Assembly (NCBI RefSeq): GCF_000234665.1
Contig: NC_018337.1
Coordinates: 389,222 to 453,221 of the forward strand
Direction of reading: 5' to 3'
DNA: 64,000 nucleotides
DNA from: Leishmania mexicana MHOM/GT/2001/U1103
Lineage: Eukaryota; Euglenozoa; Kinetoplastea; Trypanosomatida; Trypanosomatidae
Shown: in pieces, positions 22,650-34,000 of the stretch
How positions within the stretch are numbered: position 1 is the stretch's first letter
Layout: each line of letters begins with the position of its first letter
Position numbers and translations under genes: made by a program
The notes under the pieces: generated by a model
What the model saw: only the letters and a program-made list of their open reading frames with translations
Database searches by the model: none
Told to the model about the DNA's origin: nothing

Positions 22650-23268
22650 TGATGACAGAGGGGAGGGGCGGCACATCTCCCAGCGCGTGGTGGCATCCAC
22701 AGGGCCCAGCACCACACCCCACTCTCTGTGTGTTTAGGGAGTCCAAGCAGCCCCTCCTCTCCCCTGCGCCTGCCAATGCGGGGCCACCTCTGGTGGTGAC
22801 AGGGTCCAGTACCCACGGCGTGGGGAGGTCAGAGCGATTTGCCGCCACTGATGCCGGGGGACCCGGCCTGGATGGCGCCGCCTCGGAGCGACCTGCGACA
22901 GTGAACACGCCTGCGCTAATTCATATGACGGGCAGAGTGTCAGCGTGACTCGAGCATACCCCACCCCGGCCCTCGCACTGCCTACTGGTGTGCATAGGGG
23001 GGCCCGAGCCACCCGGAGAGGGACTCACCACGTGACGACCGGCACAGTGGGAGCGGCTGTGAGGCGACCTGGAGTGCGGGGAGGAGGGAGGGTCGGTAGG
23101 GCTTGAGGCGGGGGCGGTGCTCCGATGACTGAGCCGGCGCATTGCTGCAACGCGTGTGTCTACGGCTGCTTTGCACCACGCGAGGTGGGGGCCCGTGGGG
23201 ACCGCCCAGAGGGGTGGAATGGCGCTTGGGCTCCTGTGGCATGACAGAGAATGGACACGCGTTGGGGG
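22650..23268 (-). mobile_element. SIDER-like element, family B, copy 1 (3'-truncated, antisense to genes)
   Basis: About 619 bp matching 48344-48962 with no indel and only a handful of substitutions, and matching 61131-61750 in inverted form. Element orientation is set by the other copies, which run from CCCCA/GCGCGTGTCCATTC to an A-rich tail. Here the tail-side GGGGCGAGGAGGGGCGGCC end is missing. Interspersed distribution and an A-rich tail indicate a retroposon. Size and location fit the Leishmania SIDER families, and SIDER2 is my guess. Confidence 0.7.
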
Positions 23269-23633
23269 AAAAACTCTTTCGCTCTGCCAATAAGTTGATG
23301 TCCGCTTTGAGTGTGTTGTGCGCCTCTTTCGTAACGGCACAGTTTCCATGAATGTTTTTTTGTGGTCTTATAGGGTTCGCCTCTTCTTCGTCTCTCCGAT
23401 CCGTATCCAGCTGCTCTGGGTGGCTCGGTATCTCTGTCACATCCGCCTCCGCGTTTTTTTTTCTTTCCGTTTTCGTTGAGTGTTTTGTCACGTCGCGTCT
23501 TGTGGCTATTTTGTATATATGTACACTTCTCTTGTGGGAGTCGTCACGAATGTCGTTGTTTCCCAACGCAGGTGGACAAGCCACACACACACACACACAA
23601 ACACATATATATATGTATATATCTGTATATATC

Positions 23634-23670
<37 letters not shown>

Positions 23671-24599
23671 TTTTATATGGCAGAAAAGCGTAAGAAATTT
23701 TCTTTGAAACAGACGACACTTTTTCTTTTTTTTTCGCGCTCGCTGCTTTTTTAAATTTTCCTTTGCCCTTTTCTCTACTCGGTGTGTGTTTTCTGGCTCT
23801 TAGTGATGAGGCAGCAGCCCTTCCACCAGCGGCTTTGGCTTTGCCTGTTTCCTTTTTTCTCCCCTTTTTTTTGTTGCTGTCTTCGATGTAAACACATGTT
23901 CGTGCGGCTTGTTGTGACGCACAGCAGCCCACAACTAAAGGGAAGAGATGCGCAGACGAAGACGCAAGTGAACGCCTTGCTCTTCGACTAGAATCAGCTT
24001 TTTTTTTCTTCTGCCCCCCCCCCTCCCCCTCTCCCTCGGATGCTCATCTGTGATGCTGGAACAGCATGCCGTTTTTTGTTTATTTATATTTTGGGTGCTT
24101 CTTGTATGCAAGCGAGGGTGCTGGCACGAAGGAAAAAGGCACCTGCGGGTGTCTGTCTTTGTGTCCCCCCTTTTCTTTTTTTTTTTAACCACTGAAAACC
24201 AAAAAAAAATATTGACGAGTCTGTGTGTCTGTGTCTGTGTGTGTCTGTATTTCCCCTCACCCCTTCACTTTTTGCTTGTGCTCGGTTTCTTGTTTCAGGC
24301 TCCTTCGTCTCCCTTGGTGCGTCCCTGTTGCCAGCGATTCTCATCCGTATTGTTGTGCGCGTCTCTCTTTCTCTCGTGTTGCTTGACGACCCTTTGTTTT
24401 CACGGTTTCTCTCATATATATATATATATGTTCCTAAAGGTCATTTTTGGTGTGTTCTGCTGGTATTCCCCTGCGTCCACCCTTTCCCCCTCCCTCAGCC
24501 TCTGTCCTTTTTTTTAGCATTCGTCCAACTCCGGTTGGTGTGGCCACCTCGCATCGCGCTCTCTTTTTTTTCGTTTTCGTGCCTTTGTTTTCCTCTGCT
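23269..24599. other. Gene-free interval with large CA/TA microsatellite
   Basis: No gene seen. T-rich with poly-T runs. The main feature is the compound microsatellite at 23581-23668. A smaller TA run lies at 24415-24430. Confidence 0.55.
23581..23668. repeat. Compound (CA)n-(TA)n microsatellite
   Basis: Twelve or so CA units run into interrupted TA words and then an uninterrupted TA tract of about 30 bases. It is a likely length-polymorphic site. Confidence 0.9.
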
Positions 24600-24976
24600 T
24601 TTCCCACGGATGCGGGCAAGCCATCCATACACGCCCCACCCTCTATGGTATCGATGGAAGATGGAAGACAGCGAGCCTCCCTCCAACTCCCCACAGAACA
24701 CTATCGTCCTGAAGCAAGCTACAGGATGCATAATAAAACGCGAATACTGTGCGCACGGGCTGTCAGGGACGTCGACCATGATATACCACATCCGAGCGAG
24801 GCATGCGGAGGCCAACAGAGCAGTGGTAGTGGACAAAAAAGGCGCACAGAGAGGTACACTGATTAGCCCCCAAGTGCATGCGTGCGAAACGTGCGATGTT
24901 TCCTGCATCCGACTGGGTGGGCTGATGAGGCGGAGATGCCCGAAGCATGGCGAGAGCTCCCCTGAATGGCTCAATC
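24600..24976 (+). pseudogene. Relic of the zinc-finger C-terminus of an ingi/L1Tc-like retroposon
   Basis: An in-frame stretch encodes two finger-like motifs with the same spacing C-x2-C-x12-H-x4-H. The first, at 24739-24804, reads R-E-Y-C ... H-I-R-A-R-H and has Arg (CGC, one transition from TGC) in place of the first Cys. The second, at 24883-24948, reads C-E-T-C ... R-R-C-P-K-H with Arg for the first His. Trypanosomatid non-LTR retroposons of the ingi/L1Tc clade end their polyprotein with C2H2 fingers, and Leishmania retains dead versions called DIREs. The relic runs directly into a family A element, which would then be the 3' untranslated end of the same retroposon. The left limit is not defined, and no reverse transcriptase or endonuclease sequence is visible. 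Confidence 0.55.
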
Positions 24977-25441
24977 GAGTTGTCCAGGCTTCCGTGTGGA
25001 GATTGCTCACACCGTATTACGGCATGCGGCGGGTTGAGGCGACCGAGAGGGAGGGGCATGGCATATGCCGGCAGAGTGCAGGGCCTCAGAGGGCCCTGGC
25101 CTGCGGCTGGCCAACCTCCTCGCTGAGCTCCTGCGGCATGCACCCAGGCCACCCGCCCCTGCTGCCTGCACGCCGCACCACCGCCTCCGCCCTCGAGCAG
25201 GGCTCTGAAGGTAACCCTGTGGGATCATGGCATGCAGTGCACGCTGGCCCGTGTGGCGCCGATCGCGCAGCACGTGTGCGAGGAATGGACGAGGATGGAC
25301 GGGGCGGGCCCGCTAGCGGCGTGGCCCGATGCAACGGCGGCCGGTTCGTCCTCGCCGGCCTGGATGTAGCTGCAGTGCGACAGGTGCGCGTGGGCTGCGG
25401 CTGTATGCGTGCATGTGTCGACACTCGGAGTTGGTGGAGTG
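24977..25441 (+). mobile_element. SIDER-like element, family A, copy c
   Basis: Same ends and same length as copy a (constant offset 17509). The first 309 bases differ from copy a in only a few positions. The middle (25286-25374) is divergent, and the last 67 bases agree again with one change. Unlike copies a and b it is preceded by retroposon-like coding sequence rather than amastin 3' flank. The frame stays open through the element, giving a spurious 489-residue reading. Confidence 0.7.
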
Positions 25442-25997
25442 AGGGGTTGACTAAAAGTAGACAAGCTCATTCTTTTTCCTCTATTGAGTCCTCTTGCTCA
25501 CTTCATGACGCCTTTGCACCCTTTCTTTGGAGGACTTGCCTGTGCGGTCACCACGACGAGAGGGGGAGAGGGGAGGGGAGGTGGAGAGGCAACGCACAGC
25601 TTCCAATACGCGAGTGTGTGCGTCTTGCCTTGTTCTGCGGCTGTCTCACTCGACCACCCCTCCCCCTCCCCCTTCGTGGTACGAAGTCATAAGCGGAAGA
25701 AGAAACGTAGGCAGTCAGCTCAGCAGGCGAGTGCGGGCGTGGCGGTGTTTGTGTGTGCGGAGGAGGGAAGGAGGGGGATTGGAAAGAATGGCGTTGTGAC
25801 CAGGACGGCGAAGACAGGTGGGCAGCGGTTTCGCGAAGAAGGGGTAGGAGTTCGGCGGCCTCGTTGCAGTGTCGGTGGTGCCGTTATTTTTCGTTTTGTT
25901 TGCATGGCCGCGTGTGCGGGTGTGTGGTGGGCGGATGTGGCTTCGTGCTCCCCTCACCTGCGACAATCAAGCGGGCTTTCCATTTTCAGTGCCTTAT

Positions 25998-26052
25998 AAT
26001 ATATCTATATTTCTATATCTATATATCATATATATATATCTATATATATATG
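25998..26052. repeat. Interrupted (TA)n tract
   Basis: AT-only words TATATCTATAT and TATATATAT repeated over about 55 bases. Confidence 0.8.
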
Positions 26053-29000
26053 TGCTTTCGCTTCTTTTTTTGTTTGCCTTTTTGCCTTTTTCGGCGAATA
26101 AGGGCCTTGCTTCTCTCCTTCACTTGGCTACCTTTCAATGGGGGACCGCCAGGTCTTCCCTTTGCTGGATGATTCCACCCCCCCCCCCAATGTGTGTCAC
26201 GCAGCGCGTGGTGGCCTAGGGGAAAGGGAAGCGGCAAAAAAAATAGGAGACACTGTGACGGACCATCTCCCCCCCCTCCCTCCCCCCGCTCCCAGTAAAA
26301 AGTCCTTCGACGTTTTTTTTTCTGTTTTCTCTCTTTCCGAGATGACATTCTCGAGAACAGCAGCTGCAGGACTTTAGATCGGGTGCCGTTTCTTCTCATT
26401 TCTTTTCCCACATCCGACTGTTTCGCTGGCACTGCATCGGCATATCTCTGTCCATATGCAGGCGGGCGGCCCACAGAGACACGCCGATGCACAAGCGACA
26501 GACAGGCTCACCGACGCGCAGCAGTGGCTTGAGAGGGCTGCACGACTTGTCTTAGACAGATGACGAAGGAAGAGAAGGAAAGTGAGGCGGTAAAGGAGTG
26601 ACAGAGGCATGAGGAAGAGAGTGATAGCTATACAACCCCCTTCCCCTCCATGCAGCCACGGACTACCGTCTCCCAATCCTCTACTTCAGACCTCTTCCTC
26701 CTCTCTCCCTCATGTGCCTTCTCTTTTTCTTCTGCGACGTACCCCTATGCCAACATGGCATGCTCAACACAGCCAACAAAGAAGGGCGGGGGTGGGTGGG
26801 TGGGAGGAGTAGCACCCGCATCAATGAATGCTTTCACACGAAGGACGGATGAGCATTGGGTGTGCCTCCTCCTCCTCCTCCTCCGGCACCTCCCCTCCCG
26901 CCTCGCTTTTTTAAAATTATTTTTCTTCGCTTTTCTTCTTTTTGTTGCGTGCCTTCGCTTGACCATTATGTAAGCTCTTTTTGTTTTGCATATCTTCACC
27001 TTTGCTCATGCTCTCTTCCTCCCTTTCGTGCCTGTGCATTTTTTTGTTTTTACGATCCCTCTTCTGCCGAGTTTAGATGGTGGACTACTGCGGCGACTGC
27101 GAGGCGGCAACGTACCGGCGAACCAGTGCGAAAGAACGAGGCGAAAACAAAAGGGGGTACGAAAGCTCCCTCTTTTTCCCCTGTATAAGTGTAGAAGGAT
27201 GAACCTCGAGCAAGAAGGGAGGAGATGATGATAAGTCCAGACAAACGCAAACACATGGACTGCAACCCTGACACGCTCGCCGCGTGGCACTGCACCACTC
27301 TCTACCCTCCAATATGCCGTTGAAACGCAAGGAAGCTGAGGTCTGGTTGACAACGACGTGTTGCTCATCGACTCTCTTCGGCTTCTTCCTCGGCTGTGAG
27401 TGCTTTATCGTCCCGTCCTAATCTACGGCCCTTTTTTTGTTCACTGTCACCCCACCTCGCTCTTCTCCATCTCTCTCCCTCTCCACGCACACTTGCTTTC
27501 TTCTTTCCTACCAACCATTACCTCCGCGCTGCATGTCCCCACGAACTGCTGCTCCCCACCTCCCGGCCCCCTTTTTCGCTCGCTCACTTTTCTCTTCCGC
27601 CCCACTTCAATCGTGATGCGCGTCTCGCTCTTCTTCTTGCGCCTGTCGCGCACAAGCTCCCCTAGCACGAACTGAAGCAGCTGAGAAATCGCCCCCCCGT
27701 CTGTCTATCTGTTTCTCACACACACGAACATTACATCTTCACAATAATAAAAAAAAACAACAACAACATTGGTTCTCGCAACAATCGCGTTCCCCCTTAT
27801 ACCCCTCCTCGCCTTGCTGGTACGTACTAGTGTTGCTAGGTTTGCTGGCGCATAGGGGATCATCTTGTTGTCTTGTGCTGCCCTTGCTCGACTGTCACTT
27901 ATCTTTGACTGCTTCTCTCTCTCTCTGCGCCTTCGTTCACGGGATCTTTGCCTTGGTCGGTCACTACAGGAAGAGACGAAAGACAAGAACGAAAAAGAAA
28001 ACGAAAAAAAGTGTGCCACTCCTCCCGCAACACGTGGCACTGCTCTTCGCCATCTCAGCTTTGGATCTCCACCCTGACCCAGTCGCTTCACAGGCGTGGG
28101 TACAACCCACGCTTTTTCATCTTGCCCCTCCGTCTCTCTCTCTCTCTCTTGTGCGCTTCCCTTCCCTTCCCTCTGTCGCACCCTTCCGTTTTTTTCAGCA
28201 TTTTCCTGCCTTCCATATTCTTTTCCTTCCCCCCTTCTGTCATCTTACACCAAACACATTTTTTTTTTTGTTGCCCCTCCCTTCCTCCCTGTGTGCGTGT
28301 GCGTGTGCGAGTGTGTGTGACAGGTTTACGGCTTCTCAAGGTGTTTTGTTTTCATTGCAACGAAAAAAAAATCACACAGATCGTAAGCCCAAGCCCAAGC
28401 CCTCCTCCTCCCACCCCACGACACACGTATAGGACGCATCCGAACAACAAGACGGAAAGCTGCGACGGATTGAGTCCAGAGGTACACTATCAAGAGTCAG
28501 GGCAAACTGATAAGCGCTTCGAGGAGGTATCAGCACGAAGGAGACACGAATAGGGGACGTGTACGTCGTTTTCCTTTGCGTTCGCGAGGTGCTTCTCGGT
28601 TTCTTTTACCCTTTCCGCAAGCACTGCACTTTCGCGTCTCTTCCCCCTTTTCTATCCACCGGCATACCCAGCTACACAGTCATAAACACGCTTGGCCGAA
28701 TCAACAGGTCGTAGTGTTGCTCTGATATCCGCATCCCTTCCCCACCCAGAAAGTCGAGTCTCTCTTTTCTTTCTCTGGTTTTCCCTTTTTATCTGTAACA
28801 GCCTAACCCCCCCTCCCCCTGCATTTTCATCTCGGTGTCGCTGCCTGTGGTTTCATTGCGTTCGGTTTGTGTGCCCTACACGCTTCTCCTTCACCGCCTC
28901 TCTCCCTCATCTTTTGTCTTCACCGTTTCTTCCTAACGTAAGCTCCCCCTCCCCTTATTGATAGCAGCCGTAGGCATCGTCTCGGTTTAATTTTTTTTAT

Positions 29001-29644
29001 CTTGTCGTCGTCGTTGTTTCGTCACAACTGGTAGACGAACAGGACCTTTTCCCTCCACTCCACTCCACTTCCCTCCACACACGCGCACACCCATACACGC
29101 TGTAGTTGTATATATTTCAATTCTTTTGGCTGCCCTTCCTTGTAACTTTTTCCCCTCCCTCTTTTTGCCATACCTCGCCTCTCCCCTTGTTTTCATTTCT
29201 GTCCTGTGTTTATTTTTATTTTTCCTCTGTCTCTCTCTCTCTCTCTCGCTCTCTTGCTGGTGTACCATCGCAAGATTCCCGCCTGCTGAGCTTCGCCTGG
29301 ACTCGTCACTTGTGCGCACTCGCAGTACGTGTGCGTCAAGGCTTTTCTACCTTTTTCTTTTGTTCTTCGCCCCCTGTGCCTCTCTTCTCCTACGTGCAGC
29401 ACCGGCCGTTCTTAGTCGTGTTGGGGTGGATTCCATTTTTTTCTTCGTCTTGGTCTGTCGAAGAGGAGCGCGCACACGCTCCTCCTTTGCTTCCTGTTTT
29501 GTCTTCCGGCCCCTTCTCTTTCTCTCTCCCCCTCTCCATCGCCATACGGAGAGTTCTCCTTCTCTCTTCCATCTTTCGCGTGTGACCGTCCCACAGCCTC
29601 TGTGACTCTAACGTGGTGCATTTGTCTTGCCTGCAGCTGAGCAC

Positions 29645-29670
29645 ATATATTCATATATATATATATATGT
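29645..29670. repeat. (TA)n tract
   Basis: ATATATTCATATATATATATATATG, a short AT-only microsatellite. Confidence 0.8.
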
Positions 29671-31042
29671 GTAGTAGCTGTTCTTTGCCGAGTTGTATTT
29701 TTCCCCCCTCCTCCTCTTCTCTCTCCCTCTCTGTCTCTCTCTCGCTTTCCCTTTGCCTTCTTCCTCCCCCTTTTCTTTGTTGTGGCGCACTGCCCCGGCG
29801 ACTCTCTTCCCTGATCACTGCGACTGCTCTTACTGTCCATCACCCCCTCCCTCCCTCCCTCCCCGTCGGCCTCTTGTTCTTCGCTCTCGATAAAGCAGTA
29901 CGTATAGTCTATCTATATATAATATTATATAGTGTACATTGTATATCGATTTGTGATGCGTAGGGATATACTGTATGCAGCATACATTTGTGGTAACCTT
30001 TTTCGTCTTTCATGGATTATGCGTTGCTGAAGGCTGATTTTGGACACAGACACACACAAACACACAGGCACACCAGCAATTAACAAGTAAAGAGGAGCGA
30101 CCGACCGGAAGCGGTTTCAGTTGCCTTCTTCGTTTTTTTTTTCGCGCGTACACAGAGGGCGCTACGTCGTCGCCAGGCGCGCACTGAGCTTTCCTCCAGC
30201 CTTTCTATCACCTTCAGCCAATTTCGACGATCTTGCGCACAGGAACACAAGGAGGATCAATACACACACACACAGAGAGAGAGAGGAGTGCAAAAGCCTA
30301 CTTGGCACACATTTTGGAACGAGTGTGCGTGTTTGAGTGCGTCATTATCTCTGTCTGTTCACCTGCTCGTTCTTCTTCCTTTGTGATCTTCTTTTTTTTT
30401 AGCGTGTGTGTGTGTGTGTGTGCGTGCTCCCAAAGCGTTGCTTCTATTGTTTTGTGAGGTCGTTGATTGTGCCGATACGTTTTACGCTACCTTACCATCC
30501 AAAGCCCCCGCTTGCTTTCTCTTTGCGCACCCCCTAAAACAACTGCCGACCTTTAACTCCACAGAGGTGAGGCCGATAAGATCCTCCTGTGGCGCACCAC
30601 GAGGAGACGACCAGGCAAGAGCTGTGACGTTCTTTCTCTTCTTCTTTGCACGATACCGCCTCTTTGACGCAGCGTTTGTTGTTGTTGTTTTTATTCATTT
30701 ATTGTCGCTGCTCCCTCTCTGTCTGTGGAGAGGCACGTGTGCATTACCTCTCGATTTCGACCCGATTCGGCTATTTGGTGCGCGCGCGTGTGTGTATAGG
30801 GGGTGCTATTGTAGGTTTTCTTGTCGTTCTTCGTCTGTCTTCGTGCCGAGCGCGTCCAGCGGCAGCGCGTTGCCCGCACATTCGACTAACCACAAGCGAA
30901 GGTGACGGGGACCCAAAGCTCATCGCACCCAGTCCAGCGTCTTTTCCTTGATTTCCTCTGCTGACGGGAGCGCACGCGAGAAAAGCCCTGACAACTCGCT
31001 TAGGACACTCCACTTTTGCAGCCTGCACGCTGTACACACGTC

Positions 31043-34000
31043 ATGCCTGAGGGCTCTGAAACGGATGCGAGCGCCAAGGGCGGCTCAGTCTTTGGATGGG
31101 AGGATAGGCAGGGGTCCTGTTCTCCAAACCAACCCATCGCGGAGGGGCTGGTGGAACGTAGAGACCGTGGCGATCGCAACGACTATAGCTGCAGCCTGAC
31201 ACCGCAGTGGAGGGAGGTGATGAATATGCCGCAGAGTTATGGCGTGTATGTGGACGAGGGAAAGGTGGCACCGGTGAAAAAGCTTGCCAGTCAGAGTGAC
31301 AGCACGCATGGCAGCAGCGACTACGGCAGCCGCAATCCTCTGTTCAGCGCCGAGGAGGAGGTTAAGGGGACGGTGGTGCGCAAAAGTGTGAGCCCTATAG
31401 AAATTTTTCGCTACGCCGACACGGCCGACCGTGTGCTCATGATCATTGGCACCATCTTTGCAGTCTGCAGCGGTGCCGGCATGCCCTTGTTCTCTTTTAT
31501 ATTTGGCCGTATCGCAACAGATCTCATGTCTGGCGTGGGCAGTGTAGAGCTCAACGCGGCGAAGACGTCGTTGATCATGGTGTACGTCGGTATCGGCATG
31601 TTCGTGGCCTGCGGTGGTCACGTGTTATGTTGGACAGTGGCAGCGTCTCGTCAGGAAGGGCGCATCCGTCTGAACTTCTTTCGCGCTGTGCTGCGCCAGG
31701 ACATTGGGTGGCACGACGAGCACAGCCCTGGCGAGCTGACCGCTCGCATGACGGGCGACACGCGTGTGATCCACAATGGCATTAATGACAAGCTGTCGCA
31801 GGGTATCATGAATGGCGCCATGGGTATCATCGGTTACATCGCTGGCTTCGTGTTTTCGTGGGAGTTGACGCTTGTGATGGTCGGCATGATGCCCTTCATT
31901 ATTGTCATGGCTGCCATAATCGGCAACATCGTGTCCAAGATGACAGAGTCGTCGCGCAAGCACTTTGCGAAGGCCGGATCTATGGCGACGGAGGTGATGG
32001 AGAACATCCGCACGGTGCAGGTGTTTGGCCGGGAGGACTACGAGTTGCAGCGGTTTGCTGAAGCGGTCCTGTACGCCCAGGAGCGTGGTATCCGCAAAGA
32101 GTTTGCGGGCAGCCTTTCTGCGGCGGTGGTAATGGCCCTCGTGTATCTCAGCTACACCGTCGCCTTTTTCTTCGGCTCCTACTTAGTCGAATGGGGTCGC
32201 CGCGACATGGCGGATATTATTTCTACCTTTCTGGCCGTGCTGATGGGTAGCTTTGGCCTCGGGTTCGTGGCACCCAGTGCGACTGCGTTCACCGAGTCCC
32301 GTGCTGCCGCGTACGAGATCTTCAAGACGATTGAGCGTGTACCACCGGTAGACATCGACGCTGGCGGCGTGCCTGTAACGGGCTTCAGGCAGAGCATCGA
32401 GTTCCACAACGTGCGCTTCTCGTACCCGACTCGCCCGGACATGATACTGTTCCGCGACCTGAACCTGACGATCAAGCGCGGGCAGAAGGTTGCGTTCTCT
32501 GGGTCGTCTGGGTGCGGCAAGTCGTCGATGATCGGGCTGATCCAGCGCTTCTACGACCCTGTTGGTGGCGCCGTGCTGTGCGACGGTGTGGATATGCGCG
32601 AGCTGTGCCTGCACGACTGGCGCGACCAGATTGGGATTGTATCGCAGGAGCCCAACCTGTTCGCGGGGACGATGATGGAGAACGTGCGCGTGGGAAAGCC
32701 GAACGCGACGGAGGAGGAGGTGATTGAGGCCTGCAGGCAGGCGAATGTCCACGACACCATCATGAGTCTGCCAGACCAGTACAACACGCCCGTAGGTGCT
32801 GTAGGCTCGCAGCTATCGGGCGGGCAGAAGCAGCGAATCGCGATCGCGCGCGCACTCGTGAAGCGGCCGCCGATCCTGCTGCTGGACGAGGCGACGAGCG
32901 CGCTGGACCGGAAGTCTGAGATGGAGGTACAGCGCTCACTGGACCAGCTGATGCAGAAGGGCGGGATGACCGTGATCGTGATCGCGCACCGGCTCGAGAC
33001 GATCCGCAACGTGGATTGCATCTACTACATGAAGTACGACGGCGAGGAGGGGAGCAAGATCACGGAGAGCGGGACGTTTGACGAGCTGATGGCGCTTGGT
33101 GGAGAGTTCGCTGCCATGGCGAGGATCCAGGGCGTGTCTGCTGGTGACGCGAGGAGCGGCACAAAAGGGCAGGATGACAGCAAGGCCAATGACCTCCTGA
33201 ATGTGATACTGGACGAGGCGACTCTTGCGCAACTGGACGAGGAGGCGCCGCGCACGGCGCGTCAGAAGGTGCCAATCGAGGAGCTCGCGAAGTGGGAAGT
33301 GAATGGCGTGAACGTTGGCTTCCGGCGGTTGATGGGAATGAATAAAGATAAATTGTGGGCTGTGGCGCTGGGTATTCTCGGCTCGGCGGTGGGTGGCGCC
33401 GCTCGACCTACGAGCTCAATCTTGATGGGCTACATGCTGCGTGTGCTTGGCGAGTACAGCTTTAACAAGAATGTTGAACAACTACGCAGCGGAACCAACC
33501 TGTACGCCCCGCTGTTTATTGTCTTCGCGGTTGGGAACTTCTTGGGCTGGGTTCTGCACGGCTTTTACGGCTACGCGGGTGAGCACCTGACAACAAAGAT
33601 CCGCTTGTTGCTGTTCCGTCAGATCATGCGCCAGGACATGAACTTCTTTGACATTCCCGGGCGTGATGCTGGGTCCTTGGCTGGGATGCTGTCCGGCGAC
33701 TGCGAGGCCGTGCATCAGCTGTGGGGCCCGTCGATTGGCCTGAAAGTGCAGATGGTGTGCATTATTGCTGCTGGAGTTGTGGTGAGCTTCATCTACCAGT
33801 GGAAGCTGGCGCTTGTGGCGCTGGCTTGCATGCCGTTGCTCATTGGCTGCAGCCTTGCGGAGCGTATGATGATGAACAGGTATACAAAGAGCAAGGAGGG
33901 CGACACAAGCGACACGATTGTGACGGAGGCGCTGTCGAGCGTGCGCACGGTGACGTCGTTCAACATGAAGGCGGATCGCGTGGAGGCCTTCGAGGCAACG

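Larger units (their letters stand above)
25442..31042. other. 5.6 kb gene-poor region upstream of the P-glycoprotein gene
   Basis: I see no protein gene. Landmarks are TA microsatellites at 25998-26052 and 29645-29670, a TA-rich patch at 29900-29950, a CT tract at 29231-29252, a GT run at 30401-30425 and T tracts throughout. Several pyrimidine tracts followed by AG could serve as trans-splice acceptors. A cryptic non-coding transcript cannot be excluded. Confidence 0.5.

Noticed and set aside
23581..23668. Possible CRISPR-like or centromere-like array
   Set aside because: It is a plain CA/TA microsatellite with no spacer structure.
24223..25692. 489-residue + strand open frame
   Set aside because: It starts in T-rich flank, then crosses a retroposon relic and a family A element; not a functional gene, though the relic inside is reported.
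31016..31042. Upstream TTG start for the P-glycoprotein
   Set aside because: Trypanosomatid genes start at ATG; the first ATG is at 31043 and gives the expected length.
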